Assembly (NCBI GenBank): GCA_020086605.1
Contig: JACBWW010000002.1
Span: forward strand, 22,433,405 to 22,497,404
DNA from: Lanius collurio
Lineage: Eukaryota; Chordata; Aves; Passeriformes; Laniidae
Direction: 5' to 3'
Length of the DNA stretch: 64,000 nt
The notes below the pieces were generated by a model that had not been told where the DNA came from, ran no database searches, and was given only the letters and a program-made list of their open reading frames with translations. Position numbers and translations under genes: made by a program. Shown one piece after another: positions 1 to 12,258 of the stretch (the stretch's first letter is position 1; each line of letters opens with the position of its first letter).

Positions 1-30
1 ATTCTATTCTATTCTATTCTATTCTATTCT
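1..30. repeat. (ATTCT)6 pentanucleotide microsatellite
   Basis: Six exact copies of ATTCT run from the first base, followed by a diverged GTTCT. The array may continue upstream of the window. It lies just before the dispersed repeat at 45-224. The second copy of that repeat, near 42.8 kb, has a pyrimidine-rich tract in this position instead of a pure array. Confidence 0.95.
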
Positions 31-44
31 GTTCTCCAGAAGAC

Positions 45-224
45 TGAGCCTTCTGACTGGGCTTAAAAACCTTCCAGGAGCTGATCTGCTACACCTGAAG
101 GAGGACAGCCAGGTTAAGATGGTGAGGGTAATTCCAGCCTGGTCTCACTCTGAGGGCTCCAACAGGCATAACTACAGATGGTTTGGCTGGGGCACACTAT
201 CATGGTTCAAAACACCTTACAACA
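45..224 (+). repeat. Dispersed repeat, copy A (possibly LTR-derived)
   Basis: This 180-bp block aligns without gaps to 42835-43014, same orientation, with 18 mismatches counted by eye (about 90% identity). Similarity stops at both ends, so this is an interspersed repeat and not a larger segmental duplication. The copy at 42.8 kb sits at the end of a longer LTR-like sequence, so this is probably a truncated member of that retroviral family. The family name is not known to me. The 85-codon frame that crosses it (119-376) is not a gene. Confidence 0.8.
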
Positions 225-2784
225 ATCTTAAGACTTCCATGTACTGGAATCTGAAATGCTCACAGAGCCCTGAGGATAAAGCATCAGATGTCATCAATTG
301 GAATATAGGCTGCCATACTTTATGCAGTACCCTGGCTTTGCTAAATCTGCCAATAATGCCTCCAGCATCACTGTAGAAATTCCCTCTGCAGACAGAAAGC
401 CCATGTTATATTGGCCATCCTGAGCTGGTAACTTTCAAAATTTATCCATGTTTCCAGGACTGGATAGGGGGACATAACTTGTTTATATATCATTCAGTTC
501 AAACATTCGTGAGGCTGTTCTTTTTGTACTGCTTCTGTTCAGAATGGATTTGGTGCTTTCAAAGTTGGACATTAATTGTTTCTTAATAAGATATCATCAT
601 AAAACATGCAATTTAGTGCTTCGTTTCTTCCAATTTCCACATAGGAATGCGACTCTGCTAAATTCGATCTTCAATCCCCCTGGCCCTTCATGTAACTGGT
701 GCTATAGACTATGAAAGGTTACCAACCCATAGCAAATAAATTAATAAGCTTGCGTAATTATATTTGGGTCATTTTATTTTAAACCATGAAATCAAATGCT
801 CTGTTCACATTAGTGCAGGAATTGCTCTAACTAGCCATTGGGGCTCCCTTGATATACCATCTGCAAATGAAGCAGACTGGCACATGCTGGACTAAAGAAT
901 CCATGCTCATAGATTGAATACGTGTTTTTTTTCCATTACCTTTGCTGGGTGTCAGCTTTGAATCCTGTTTCTTTCCATTTCCTGTCTCAAAAGAGTAATT
1001 CTGCCCTACAGAATGATCTTTGTCTTTTGCAGTGAACAATTTGCAGTCTCACATCACTACCAGGCAGGTCAGATTACTTATCCTCCATCTATCTTGGGGT
1101 GCAGTGCAGAATGCATTGGCACAGCCACCAAAAGAGGACTCCTAGAAAGCCTGGAAAGCAGAGTTCTGCTTCTTATGGGAAAATGTGTCATAGCACTGTC
1201 ACTTATCCCATTTCTCTTGGCCTCCTATGCATCCTCTGATGGAAGTACACACTCTTAATAACACCTGGAGTCTTTGGAGGTTCTAACTTGGCTCTTCTTG
1301 GCTCCATTTCACCTTATGATCACCTTAAATTGGAGGCCTGGGAAAGTTCTGCAGCATGAATTGCTGAAGTGCCCAGGAACCTAACTGATCTCGAAAAATA
1401 GTTCTATAACTTGTCATGTGGTCACAGGATAAGGCTGGTAAGGTTAACTTCTAGGTTACTGTGAGCATTGCAATAGCCACCTTGGCGTCCACCATGGAGG
1501 ATGGATTACACACAGTACAGAGACATGAAGAGGGTTCTTCCTGCTCCTGCTGTATGCTTAAAGGGCCAAAACAGGACTGTCACTCCATGTATTTTCCCAC
1601 TGCAGACACTCACTGAATACAATTTCTGCCCATAACTAACAGCAATATGCACAGCCTGTGAATTGACCGACCACCTGACATCTCTTGAAAAGACAGCTGC
1701 ACCCAGCTGCCTTGTGAGGTAGGCCAGCTGCCATCCACAGCTGGATGTGGATCGCCCACAGATACCATGGTGAAGAAGAAAAGGAGCATGATAGGATCTT
1801 AGTAGAGAAAATAGAATTGTAATTTGCTCCAGAATGGGAGATTAGTTCACTGCATTACTTGTGATATATTAGTCAAATAATGGTAGAAACAAGCATCTAC
1901 AGCTGCATAGAGATCACAAAATTAGCAGGGGAACAGGTGAATATGTATGAGTAACAGGGCAGCTTTTAGACACTGGGTTAGTTCATTGGTGGCTATAAAA
2001 GTGACAGACCATATCCAGCCTCTCCGTAGCAAGTCTCAAACATGGTGGCTTCTGGATGGTAAGAGGATGCACCAAAGGAAAGATCATGCTATATGTGCCC
2101 TGTGCTTATGTACTTTACCTAAGCATCTGCTAGGAACCCTGTCAGCCTAGTGTACTGAGCTAGATGGCCCTCTAATCTAGGAGGAGAGTTCTCATTGTCC
2201 TTCTAAAGGAGGATCTCTGGGGGAGAAAGATTATGGTAGCATAAAAAATGACACATCTTTCCCAGCTGCTTTACAGGAGAAATGCCTCAATTCTGCCCTC
2301 AGTAAGGTTGTTGAAGTTCCCACCCACCACAGTGCAACTTGTATTTGAATAACTGAGGGTAGAACTTCTGGAATTCACATTTCTACATGTTTAATACAAT
2401 CTGAGAAGAGCTTACCTGTCTGGAATTTTGAATGAAGCTATTTCATACCAGGGCGATTTTTAGCAGATGTAGCCATTTTATACTTATAAAGTTAGCAATG
2501 ATTTTGGCACAGGAGGTTTTGTGTGCAAGAAGGCCACTGAAAGAAAATATGAATCAGAAATTAATGTAAATCTAAGCAGAATGAAAGCAGTCACCAACTT
2601 CCAGCACAGCACTCCAAAAGTTTAATTGTGTAGTCATCACCCTTTTAAACTTAAACCATACAGAGTCTGGCAAGAGAAAAAAACAGAAACAACAGCAAAA
2701 AAAGACCTGCTGTGCTTTATATCACATTAAGGGACACACAAAAAGAGGATTCTGTAATTTAAGTGATGATGTCCTTTTTTTCAT
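225..2784. other. Noncoding unique sequence, no gene seen
   Basis: A+T-rich sequence with stop codons in every frame. The short open frames at 827-1039, 1013-1258 and 1947-2150 have no recognisable domain and no sign of exon structure. I see no RNA gene or repeat family here. Confidence 0.6.
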
Positions 2785-2792
2785 TTGTCTCC

Positions 2793-2920
2793 AGGCCTTC
2801 CAAGTACTGCACTTGGGAGATGCCGGGTCCATGCAGCCGGAGTGGACCAGCCAACAGGGGGCAGCCAGAGGACAGGAATGAGCGTCGGAGACTGGCACCC
2901 CTTCACTGGAGAGCCCAGAA
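2793..2920 (+). other. Weak exon-like stretch with acceptor-type left edge
   Basis: A pyrimidine-rich tract with a T run ends in CAG just before 2795. It is followed by a more G+C-rich stretch holding CpG dinucleotides, in contrast to the A+T-rich surroundings. One frame stays open from the putative acceptor for about 28 codons, and another frame stays open to 3137. No protein family is recognised and no matching donor site stands out. It could be a noncoding-RNA exon, a decayed repeat, or chance. Confidence 0.15.
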
Positions 2921-3137
2921 AAGCAACAGGCAATCCCCCCACCAGCAGCCTGCTAGCTGGCCTCTAGACCGATTCATTAGACAGACACCTCCCTCCCTGG
3001 CTCATCATTTCGTTATGACACAGGAAGATGTCAGACTTTCATGGGACAAAAGGACATTCTTAGGAATGCAAAGGACTGAAATATCATCTCATACCCTGGC
3101 ATGCTTCCAGGACACCGAGGATGTGCAGTGTCCTTAA

Positions 3138-5947
3138 TCACAAGTCCTTTTTTGGTCTTGCTGCATTTTAAGAGACTAGTCTGACTCAAAGACGATATCA
3201 AGTTCGCCTGAAGTAGCCTGGAGGATTTGCATTTGAAAGCCATCCAGCCTAAGCTTTACCAAGCCAGCCTTTCTGAAACTAAAAGCAGAAAGAAGGGTCT
3301 TTCTTGACAGTGCTTTTTTTTTTTTTTCATTCTCAGCTTTGCCCTTAGGAGAGCACACTGCTTTCTGCCTCCATTATAATATTTTTGGATGGTATGCTCC
3401 CTTTATTTGGGCGGGGTCATTAAGCAGATCGCCAAAAGGACAGACACAAGCTATTTCAGAAGGCTGTGCTTTCTCTCTGCAGATGGAGTCATACAAGTGC
3501 ACCTCTGCTTCATAGCACTGTTCCTACACTGAAAGCCAGTGTTCAGGGAAGATCAAATTAAACTGGGCAGCTTGGCATCGCAACTGGGTTGGTCGCTGGG
3601 TCTTAAGGGAGATTATTGCTATGGCATAATGTTGTCAGAGCATAAAATTAGAGGCCTGACAAATAAGGGTTTCTCACAGGATCCTATATCTGTGGGGGAC
3701 TCTGGAGCCAAACATAACCAGCTCTGACTTTCATCTCACATGTGGAATAGTTATAAATAAATGAGAGATTACTCTTTGCCCTGTGAAACAAAAGAAGTGA
3801 GGAAAGGAATGTTACCCAATGAAATCACTACAGCCTAATCTTTTCAGAACACTGCTATTGAACTCACACTATTGTCATTTCTTCTTGGCTGCCTCAGCTT
3901 TCTAGAGCCCTTTTCAATTATTTCCTACTCTTGAATTTTAAACTCAAGTCTTCTACCTCTGTTTATGAGGTACAGTGAAGTTTCTCCCACATCCACAGGA
4001 CCTCCCTTCCTCAACTGTTGCATCCACACCCATCGTTCCTTTCAAGGCACTTTATCTATTCATCTATTCTTGTCTACTTCTCTTTTATCAGCTCAAATTT
4101 TCATGTAATTTTATATTCTTAAGTAAAAAGATTTTTCCACTTCTTTTTTCTTAGACTCAGTGTCAAAAGCTCACTCCTACCCCATAACTCTCTCCACTGC
4201 TGCACATTTCTTGTCATCTTCTAGCTCCGATATTTACTAGCAGACATGACAAAGAGTGGGAGCCACAGGCACATTCAGAAACACAGTAACTGGAAAAGAA
4301 CATTTTAAGATAGTGGCATTTCAACATGGATGTTACTTCAGTTCTGTCTTCATCATTAATTCTAAAGGAGTCTTTCATCTCTATGTTATTGTATTTTTAA
4401 GCTCTATAAAGGAAGTTTCTCAAAATTCTTAAGCAATTCAGAGCACATATTCTAGTCAAAAAGCAATCATGTCTTTAAAAAAAAAAAGCTGGTGGATACA
4501 TCATATTTACGGAGTGGTTTCCTACATTCATTGTTCAAATTGCTACATGCTAGTTAGGCCATGGAGAAATGACAGCTTCTCAGAAAATTTCTTAATAAGC
4601 AAGTGCCATTGCCTGCCTAAAAACTGTTCAATCAGTTAGCAAAAGCCTTTGTTCCCCTTCCCTTCTTTCTCTAAGGCACACAGCTGGCCCCCTCCTATGC
4701 TCCCTCAAACACCTTGGATTTGTGAGTGGCTACAAAGAGGCATGCTCACTAGATTCTAGAGGCAGTTGTTAGCAACATCAAGCAAGTAAGAACAAGATAC
4801 TCAAGGTCTGCCGACACATGTGAAAGACTGAGATGGCTCTATCCCCAGATGAGCAAAATACATGTTTCTTTATACGTTATTGTTCCAAGTCAGCCCCAGT
4901 TTATTGTCCATTAAAGCCAAAGACTGTCTATCCAACTCAATGGGACTGCACTGCACCCCAGATAACATATTTCAGAAATTCTCCTGAGAAAGAGCAGGAG
5001 CATTAGCAAAGCAGCACATGAATTAAAGCAGGCTTGATCCTCTTTAGTGTATGCTCTGAGCCTGGGGCCCACTAAGAACCTTCTGATCACTTAATCTGCC
5101 TATCTGGAGGATCTGTATATATATGAGATAATCCCGGTAATCAAGAGTGTAGATAATAGCATTATTATTTTATTCCCATAAACATTTGAAAATAAACGTT
5201 TTCTTCTCCAGTGCAATCTGATAGGTAAAATTCACACACTCTGAAAAAGAAAACAGACCTGCCAGAAAACTGTGGAAATGTAATAGAAAAAAAACAAGGA
5301 TAAAATATCTCATAAGGAAAAACACATTAAGTGAAAACGTTTTGACTGGGTACATGTTTTCCAATCTTCAGGTGTAACCAGAAATTACTGATAAACAACA
5401 TACAGCTGATACTTTTTTATGAGAGGTGTCGGAAAGCATAGCCATATTTACATACTGTAGTTGTGTACCTGGAACGCTTGGACCGTAACAGGCAGGAGCA
5501 GAAGGCAAAAGGACGCTGAGGTATGGCTAAGACAGAAGCTGACAACTCCCTCTATCCAAGGGATGGGGAGCTGGGAATATTGGGGCAGTGGGGGACAGGA
5601 GAGAAAGCCTGTAGGCAGAGAAGGGCAGTCCAGGTCTGGCATGCTGATGAGTGATCACAGCAGTTGCAGTCCTATTCTGGTGCCCCCCTAGAAATGCAGT
5701 ATCTGCTTGAGCCCTACTTAGCCCATTATGTCACTGCTAAAGCCAAATAAAAATGTTGACAACTCAAAGACAGAACTGAAGGATAGAGTGTTACTGATAT
5801 AGTTCAGCTGGTAAGAGTGGAAAGTCCAGTCCTCTCACAGTGCTGTAACAACAGCAAAGCAGGAGCATTAACTCCTGTTAATGGGGTGAACTGTTTCTCC
5901 TAGCCTTTGCATCTCTGAAGAAATGGACTCTTCATCTCTCCTGGTAA
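3138..5947. other. Noncoding unique sequence with simple poly-T
   Basis: No gene or known repeat family seen. A 14-T run lies at 3314-3327. The rest is A+T-rich unique sequence with short accidental open frames, for example the overlapping plus and minus frames at 5448-5691. Confidence 0.55.
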
Positions 5948-5979
5948 AATTTCCTTCTGATCAGAATTTCCTTCTGATC
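5948..5979 (+). repeat. Short tandem duplication, 15-bp unit
   Basis: AATTTCCTTCTGATC occurs exactly at 5948-5962 and again at 5965-5979, separated by AG. This is a small local duplication, probably from replication slippage. Confidence 0.9.
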
Positions 5980-6206
5980 CTAAGGGAATTGTAGAAAGGA
6001 CTAGAGGTCACTGCTATGACAAAGTATAGGTTTGGGAACAGCAGTTATTGACAAGCTTCTATCCAGTGAGCACTAGAATAATCCCCTGAATCATCAAGGG
6101 AAACTCAGGTCACCTTCCATTCCACATATCTCTAACTGTGGTTTATTAATAGACTGAATACATTTGCTATTTCTACATAAGGTTAATTGGTTCTATTGAA
6201 TTTGTT

Positions 6207-6265
6207 TGGGGTTTATTTTGTTGTTGGGTTTTTTTTGGTTTTGCTTTGTTTTCTTTGGGGTGTGG
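6207..6265. repeat. T/G-rich low-complexity tract
   Basis: The tract is built of GTTT and GGTTTT-like units. Equivalent low-complexity sequence on the complementary strand occurs near 17760, 32290 and 45355. Confidence 0.8.
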
Positions 6266-6959
6266 TTATTGTAAGATGAATTATACTTATTTTGTATCAT
6301 TCTCTCTAAGAAAAATCTCTGCAGTTTAACCAGTTTCCCAAACTTTTACAGCCTTGGCTCACATGGTGTATATGGGGCTTGGAAGGGAAGAACTTCCTCT
6401 TACAGCCAGGCACTCCTGTTTCTCGTTGGTTTTAAATTGCCAACCAATAATGAGGGATACACGTAGGAAGTGACTGGATTTATTTGAAAATTAACAGTGT
6501 AAACTGGCTTCTCGGAGTTCTTGCCATTAGACTACAGCAAAACATTTTGTGATAAACCACAGCACTACAGTTTGAAATTGGACTTGAAAAATCATCTACA
6601 TCATATACCATCTGCAGAGCAGGAATTACTCACCAGGAGCTCTTGAGCTACAATAAAATAAATGTGTACTTTTCTGCCAGAAGGATTGTGCCAAAAAGAG
6701 CAGACTAACCAATAAATATTTTTTGCTACATGGTACTTACACAATTGTTTTTATCACTGTAGACCCCCAAGTGACTCAGTTTCCCTATCTTCTGGAAAAG
6801 TGTTCAGGATACCAATATGATTCCTAATTCTTATTTCATTCATGGTAGAGTTTTGGGGTCATTTTACTTTATGGTTTTGGTTTGATCCACAATAAAGACA
6901 AGAAACTGTTTGCAAAATCTGGATTGATTTAGCTTTTCAAATTCCCACGACATTTAGTG

Positions 6960-7020
6960 AAAGCTTAATCCAGCACTATTGAAGTCAACGAAAGTTTTGC
7001 CAATGACTTCAACTGGGAAT
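6960..7020. repeat. Remnant of an ancient palindromic interspersed repeat
   Basis: Arms TTGAAGTCAA (6979-6988) and ATGACTTCAA (7003-7012) are inverted with 9 of 10 bases paired, around a TTTTGCC-containing spacer. I recall the 'GAAGTCAATGGGAGTTTTGCC' type of motif as common across turtles, crocodilians and birds, as debris of an old mobile element. Related fragments appear at 26045-26075 and 53680-53715. The family assignment is from memory. Confidence 0.45.
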
Positions 7021-7290
7021 AAGAATTTAATTATGCACTAGTGAGAGCTGTCAGCATTTGATTCCAGTACCTGTAAATGCAGAATATGGGCCTAAACAGA
7101 TTGCAGTTGGTCCCCAAATGGCAGTAGCATGAACTAAACCCAACTCAGGGGTCTTCTTTTTGAAAGAGGAATTTGTTTCTAGAATCCAAACCCCAGGAGT
7201 TTGCCTTTTGTTTCCAATCTATTTCCTTGATCTGCAGGAGATAAATACCCATCCTCCTTTTTTTGTAGGAGCATTTTTTGTGAATAAATT
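7021..7290. other. Noncoding unique sequence
   Basis: Nothing recognisable between the palindromic remnant and the SINE. The 65-codon frame starting at 7160 runs into the SINE and is accidental. Confidence 0.6.
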
Positions 7291-7436
7291 TTTCACAGAT
7301 TCACAGAATATTCTGAGTTGGAAGGGACCTCCAAGAATCATCAAGCCCAACTCTTAAGTAAATGGCCCATACAGGGATTGAACCCAAAACCTTGGTGTTA
7401 TTAGAACCATGCTCTGATAACTGAGATAAATCCAGG
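7291..7436 (-). mobile_element. tRNA-Ile/CR1 SINE (TguSINE1-like), decayed copy
   Basis: Read on the minus strand, a tRNA-derived head (about 7363-7436) is followed by a CR1-type 3' tail (7291-7362). The head keeps an A-box-like segment (CTCAGTTATC), an intact anticodon loop CTAATAA with an AAT (Ile) anticodon, and a B box GGTTCAATCC with one change from consensus. The tail carries the typical CR1 end, with the complement of TTGGAAGGGACCT and a terminal repeat of about 8 bp instead of poly-A. This structure fits the passerine SINE mobilised by CR1. Scattered substitutions and the lack of clear target-site duplications point to an old, inactive insertion. It is not a working tRNA gene. Confidence 0.85.
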
Positions 7437-9429
7437 TCACTGACTTCACAGGATGAAACAAAAAGTTATCATTGATCTTCTGTCTGATTCTCCAGGTTGG
7501 CTTCCCAAGTCTGCAGTCCCTTCCTCCCTAGCACCACAGGACAACTGCTCTTATGTATGCTCTTCCTTCCCTGGGGAATCCCCACAAGCACTGTTCAGAT
7601 ATGCCAGGTCTTCTTTAGTATATATTTCATTAGGAGATTGAGTCTTCCTTAAATGTCGAGTGATTGTCTGGGGATTTTTTTTTGTTTTTCCAAGACAGGA
7701 TGTTTACATTCCTGGCTTTCACCTAGTATTCCAGATTATCAAGATTTCTGTCAGGTAGGATATCACTTTTTGATGCTCCCTGCTCTCCACACAATTATCC
7801 TAAGTGCTTTGTGTTTTCCCACACAGGGCCCACTTCTGATCTCCTCCAAACAGGTTTCAATCTGCCTTATTTAAATGGAGTTACTTCTGATTTTGTTCAC
7901 TTTGGCAAGGAATCACTCCATAATCCTCTGCAGAGCTTTTTTGGGCTTCAACTTTCTAATTGTGTTGCATAATGCTTTTATCTTCCTTATGGGGCCTCCT
8001 AGCCCCAAATCCAAACCTCAGCAACAGTCCCACCATAAGCCAGTCTTCACATCACAGAATGAAGGGGGACAAAGAAACAGAGCATCAGGATCATAGGAAG
8101 AGGACACAGCATGAGTTCTTACCTTCCACTCTATTTTTCCTGTTGTCTGGCTTTCCTCTGTTTTAAGAATAAGAAGACAAAGGAGTTTTGTCCCAAACCC
8201 ATTTCTGCTGATGCTTCCACTAAGTTGAGACATTTTAATCTGTCCTATCCACAATAACTCTGCTCATCCCATCTGGGTATTTCACTGAAAGACTAATCTC
8301 ACCTGCTCAAGAGGTATTTGTTGGTTTGTTAGAGAACAATCAAATCTAGTAAAGAGACTAAAGGGGTAGTTCCAGAGACAGATGAGATATGTGGAATGGT
8401 TTCTCCTGGAAGCATCAATCTTGCATCTAGTTACAGTAAATCAGCACCACAGTGAACTCAATCCATTTCATGAACACTTGGGCTAAGGGTTCATTTTTAT
8501 AGCCAAAAGTAATTTATTTCCAGAAGTTAACACCCTACAAAAGAAGATGAAGCAGATGAAAGATACAAAGCTGGAAGTCAAATGCGTGTGTATGTTCTGT
8601 GTTAAAGAAGTTTTCAACACTTGCATTTTTGCAAGCCTTAAGTTAGAATAGATATTGTGGATAAGTAAATTAAGATTTAAACAGACACCCTATTACGAAA
8701 ATCTGTATGCTTAATATCTGAGACAACCACTGAGGCTTCTTCTTTCTGTTGATTTACAAGATATATGGTTTAGTTTTACAATCCAGTCTCTAAAATAATG
8801 CACACATTTTAATAGTAGCATAAAATGCTCCTGATATTAGTATAATAAAATATTTTGCTTGCAAATAATCTTATAAAAGTTTTCCCAAAGCAAGGAGCAA
8901 AATGTGGTACACATGTAGTGCAACTTCAACTAGAATTTCTCTACATAACCATTCCTGGTTCAATCCACCACCCAAACAATGATTACATCTTAGAGAGAGA
9001 TTTGACAAAATAATAGTGAATGTTTTTGAGAGGAAGAATAACAGGATAAACTGAAAATAAATTCAGATCATGTAGCAAATGAAATATTCCAGAGTTATCT
9101 TCAAAAACACCTTGTCTAAGAGTTGTTGCTAAAACTTCTTAATGAGAAATTACTAATGAAGGAGTTCTTTCTACAAGGCAGCTGAGATAAGGTCCATGAA
9201 GAGAAATATTCAGAGCCCTCCTCTGGAGGCAGGGCATTTCACTTTGAAGCCAATTTCTACTTCTGAGTAGACAAAAGCAGATCAGTATTTTGTTCATAGG
9301 CTCTCAGTAACTGACTCCACATTCATCTGTTTAATCAGCACAGGCAGCTTCATTGACAATGTCCAAGTGAAAACTCAGGTTAACTTTCTCACTCTACAAA
9401 AAAAAAACCCCGTATGTATCTTTTAGTGC
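7437..9429. other. Noncoding unique sequence
   Basis: No gene seen. The overlapping short frames at 7453-8254 occur on both strands and match nothing I recognise. An A+T-rich stretch lies at about 8640-8890. Confidence 0.55.
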
Positions 9430-9690
9430 AGGAGGCTTGGAATCAGTATCATCCATTATTGACTTCGTAGCTAGCTAATGGATTTGCACAATGTTAGCGT
9501 TGCTAGTATGAATGTAGCTAATGGATATTAACATGATGTGAAAAAGTGGTCATTAAAACACTGTAAAATGCATTTGGTTAATAATTAGCACCTCTGAAAG
9601 CTTAACTTCTTAACTAATGCATTTATTTCACATATTTATAATTGCAAAATTATATGTGCTCATTTTTATAAATTATAGTTTCAAAAGAAA
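9430..9690. other. Candidate conserved noncoding element
   Basis: A homogeneous A+T-rich block with homeodomain-type TAAT/ATTA cores and the 12-mer TAGCTAATGGAT exactly repeated at 9472-9483 and 9515-9526. It has no repeat signature and no coding potential. This look is typical of vertebrate developmental enhancers, but conservation was not tested. Confidence 0.25.
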
Positions 9691-11559
9691 TGTGTTCAGT
9701 AAAATTCCAATATACGTTTTTATGCTTCCTTTCTTTCTCTTTTGCACTTTACAGAAAGTGCAAAGGAAGAAGATTTCAGCAGTAACTCAGTGATGTCAAG
9801 TAAGCAGATGGAGCTCCTGGAAAAAATCATTCCCCAAACAGGAAAAGCAAAATGCCACGTGGAAATGCAGTGTTCCTGAGTGGACTCTGAGGCGCCCAGT
9901 CCTCTGTGTCCCAAGCGTTCTCTCTTGGAGAAGCCACTCAATTTACTGATGCACTCAGGATCTGCTGGATGAGCATCATGCATCAATAATGAGCTTCATC
10001 AAAAGTTTAGCTTCAACACAGAGGCTAAAAAAATTGCTTCCATTCCCAAACATCATCATGGTGGAGATCCAGTTTCCTGCTACAGGGAATCTGCAAGAAA
10101 GTGGTTGAATTTATCATGTCCTAGAGGGGAAAACACTCAAACGAATAACACACCAAATAGCTGTCAAAATAAACAACAACAACAAAAATTCAGATGAGAT
10201 AAGCATAAAAAACAGAACTGAAGGAGTGTTAGAGGAGAGTAATGAGATGAAATCCCATTAGCAAGGCCTTGACGGGGGAAAAAGGAAAAAATTTCAGCAA
10301 ATATCTCCTATACCTTCGTAATGATTTTTGATTTTGACCAAACCAGAAATGTAGTTACATTTTTTTAGTTTATGAGTGGGACATGTGAGACCTCCTGAGA
10401 CCACTCTGCCCACTGCAGTAACACTCCTGAGGATCTAAAGCAGCAGAGGTCTAGTGACACTCTGTATGGTTTCTGTGCAAGTTACACAAGCCCTTGGTAA
10501 GGGGTGGTCAGCCCAGGCACAGTAAGGTCACTTGTCACCCTTTAACTAGACCTCCCCAAGAAAAGGGGCTTCAGCTTGGCTCATCTAATCCTCTGTGCCT
10601 CTGACATTGCCTTCACCCCAGTGGAGAGGGACTACTGCTGTGTTGGCTGGGGCACAGTGTGCTCCTGAGCTGCTCCATGGCATGCCAAGATTGTTTATAT
10701 TTGTATATCATGAGCACAGAGACCCCCTAAGCGGAGGTTTTCCCTTTTTTCACATCCTTTGCGCAACTCTTTGGATTCCTGCGGAAAAAAATCTCCATGC
10801 CTTATTGAGTTCATTTGAAATTCCAAAACTAATGAGGCTTTTGTCTCCCTCTTAACCTAAGAGCTATTGTTACCTCTAAAAATAAAAGACATAATCTGTT
10901 AAAGAGCTAAAAATACTGAGCTCTGAGAGCCTTTTCAGACCTTTGCATAGAAGATGATTGACACCCTTGCAACTTTAATCTTCACAAACAAAATGGTGAG
11001 GCAGGAGCTCCTATGCCCACCTCACCTCTTTCATCAGTGGTCTGCCAGTTGTTCTTCCACAGCTCAAATAGATCCAGCACAGTCTGGGTAGAAGGTTAGT
11101 GCTCAGAAAGTGGCATTCATAAAGAATCTGCAGCAATCACCCAAGGGTGCTTGGGCAACACTGTTTTAGGAAAGAGCTCTCTATTTTTTTTTAGTAGGAA
11201 AAGCAGGGAGTGCTTTCAGATAGGAATGCCAAGAAGTCCAGCTATGTACCACCTGTCCAAATCCCCATGGCTCCAGCACAAACAAAAGCTCTCCTGGAAC
11301 ACAGTAGGATGAGGGGTGCAGGCTGGGTAAATAATTGTATGCTTTGAATTGAACAGGCCAGTAAAAACAATTAGACCTAGTTACTAGTAGCAAAAAAAAA
11401 AAGCTTTCTTGTTTATCATAAAGAAGTCTTGAATAATCACAGTGCAGTGAGCAAAACTGTCCATTTTCCAAAGCTTACTGGTCAGAACAGACAAATGTTT
11501 GCCTCAGTTTCCCAACTGCAAAATTGCATTGCATGGCCACAGCAAGTTGCTGGCAGAGG
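9691..11559. other. Noncoding unique sequence
   Basis: No gene or repeat family recognised. Open frames at 9720-9986, 10595-10855 and 11181-11471 lack domains and codon-level signs of selection. There is a CAA-rich patch near 10173 and a poly-A run near 11392-11402. Confidence 0.55.
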
Positions 11560-12258
11560 CAGGACTACAGGGGTGAGTCTGAGTGAAGAGATGAGGAGCT
11601 GCCCCATGGCAGACACAACACACTCCAGCTGGCTCCACCAGACCCACTTCAGGACACAGACTGAGCCCATCAGGTGGAGCCTTTGTGATAAGGTAACACA
11701 GAGAGAGAGAGGAGAACTGAAAGGAATGAGCAACAGCAGAGGGAACATCAGGGTCAGAGGAGGAGCAGGTACACTTGAAGGAACTGCAGCCCATGGAGAG
11801 CCCAGGAAGCAACAGATACTTCCTGAGGGACTTCAGACTGTAAGGAGAGTCCACATCAGAGCACAGGAGAAGTGTGAGAGGAAAAGAGCAGGAGAGAGAA
11901 ATCACTAAACCTCTATATTCTGACCATAACTGCCCCCCTGCCCCCGCACCACCTGGGGAGCATGTACAGGAGTCTGGAGACTAGAAGGGAGGGGAGAGAA
12001 CGGAAGGGGATGGGAGGATATATCTTTGTATTTCTTTGTGTCTTACAGCCGGATTCTATTCTAATTGGCAATAAATTCAATTAACTTTCTCCAAGTCAAG
12101 TCTGTATTGCCCACAACAGTAACTGGTGAGCAATCTCCCTGTCTTTATGTTGACCTATGAGCTTTCTCATCCTATTTTCTCCCCATTCCCCACTGAGAGG
12201 GGTTATGAGTGCACAGCTGGATGGAAATTTGGGTGTTTGCCAAAGCTAGCCCACCACA
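11560..12258 (+). mobile_element. Old avian ERV solo LTR (ERVL-like)
   Basis: The right half matches, from memory, a widespread avian retroviral LTR end: GGCAATAAATTCAATTAA with an embedded AATAAA signal near 12070, then TCTCCAAGTCAAGTCTGT, a GTGAGCAATCTCCCTGTC segment, a CCACTGAGAGG segment, and a GCCCACCACA end near 12249-12258. The purine-rich part upstream (about 11700-12000) fits the U3 of the same LTR. The left edge is uncertain. No gag, pol or env remnant follows and no primer-binding site is evident, so it is a solo or truncated LTR. Heavy divergence indicates an old insertion. It explains the long but meaningless plus and minus frames at 11429-11908. Confidence 0.6.

Noticed and set aside
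7363..7436. Minus-strand tRNA-Ile gene
   Set aside because: Substitutions break the stems, and it continues into a CR1 tail, so it is a SINE head.
11429..11908. 159-codon plus-strand frame with a 133-codon frame opposite
   Set aside because: Lies mostly in the old LTR; open on both strands because of purine-rich composition.
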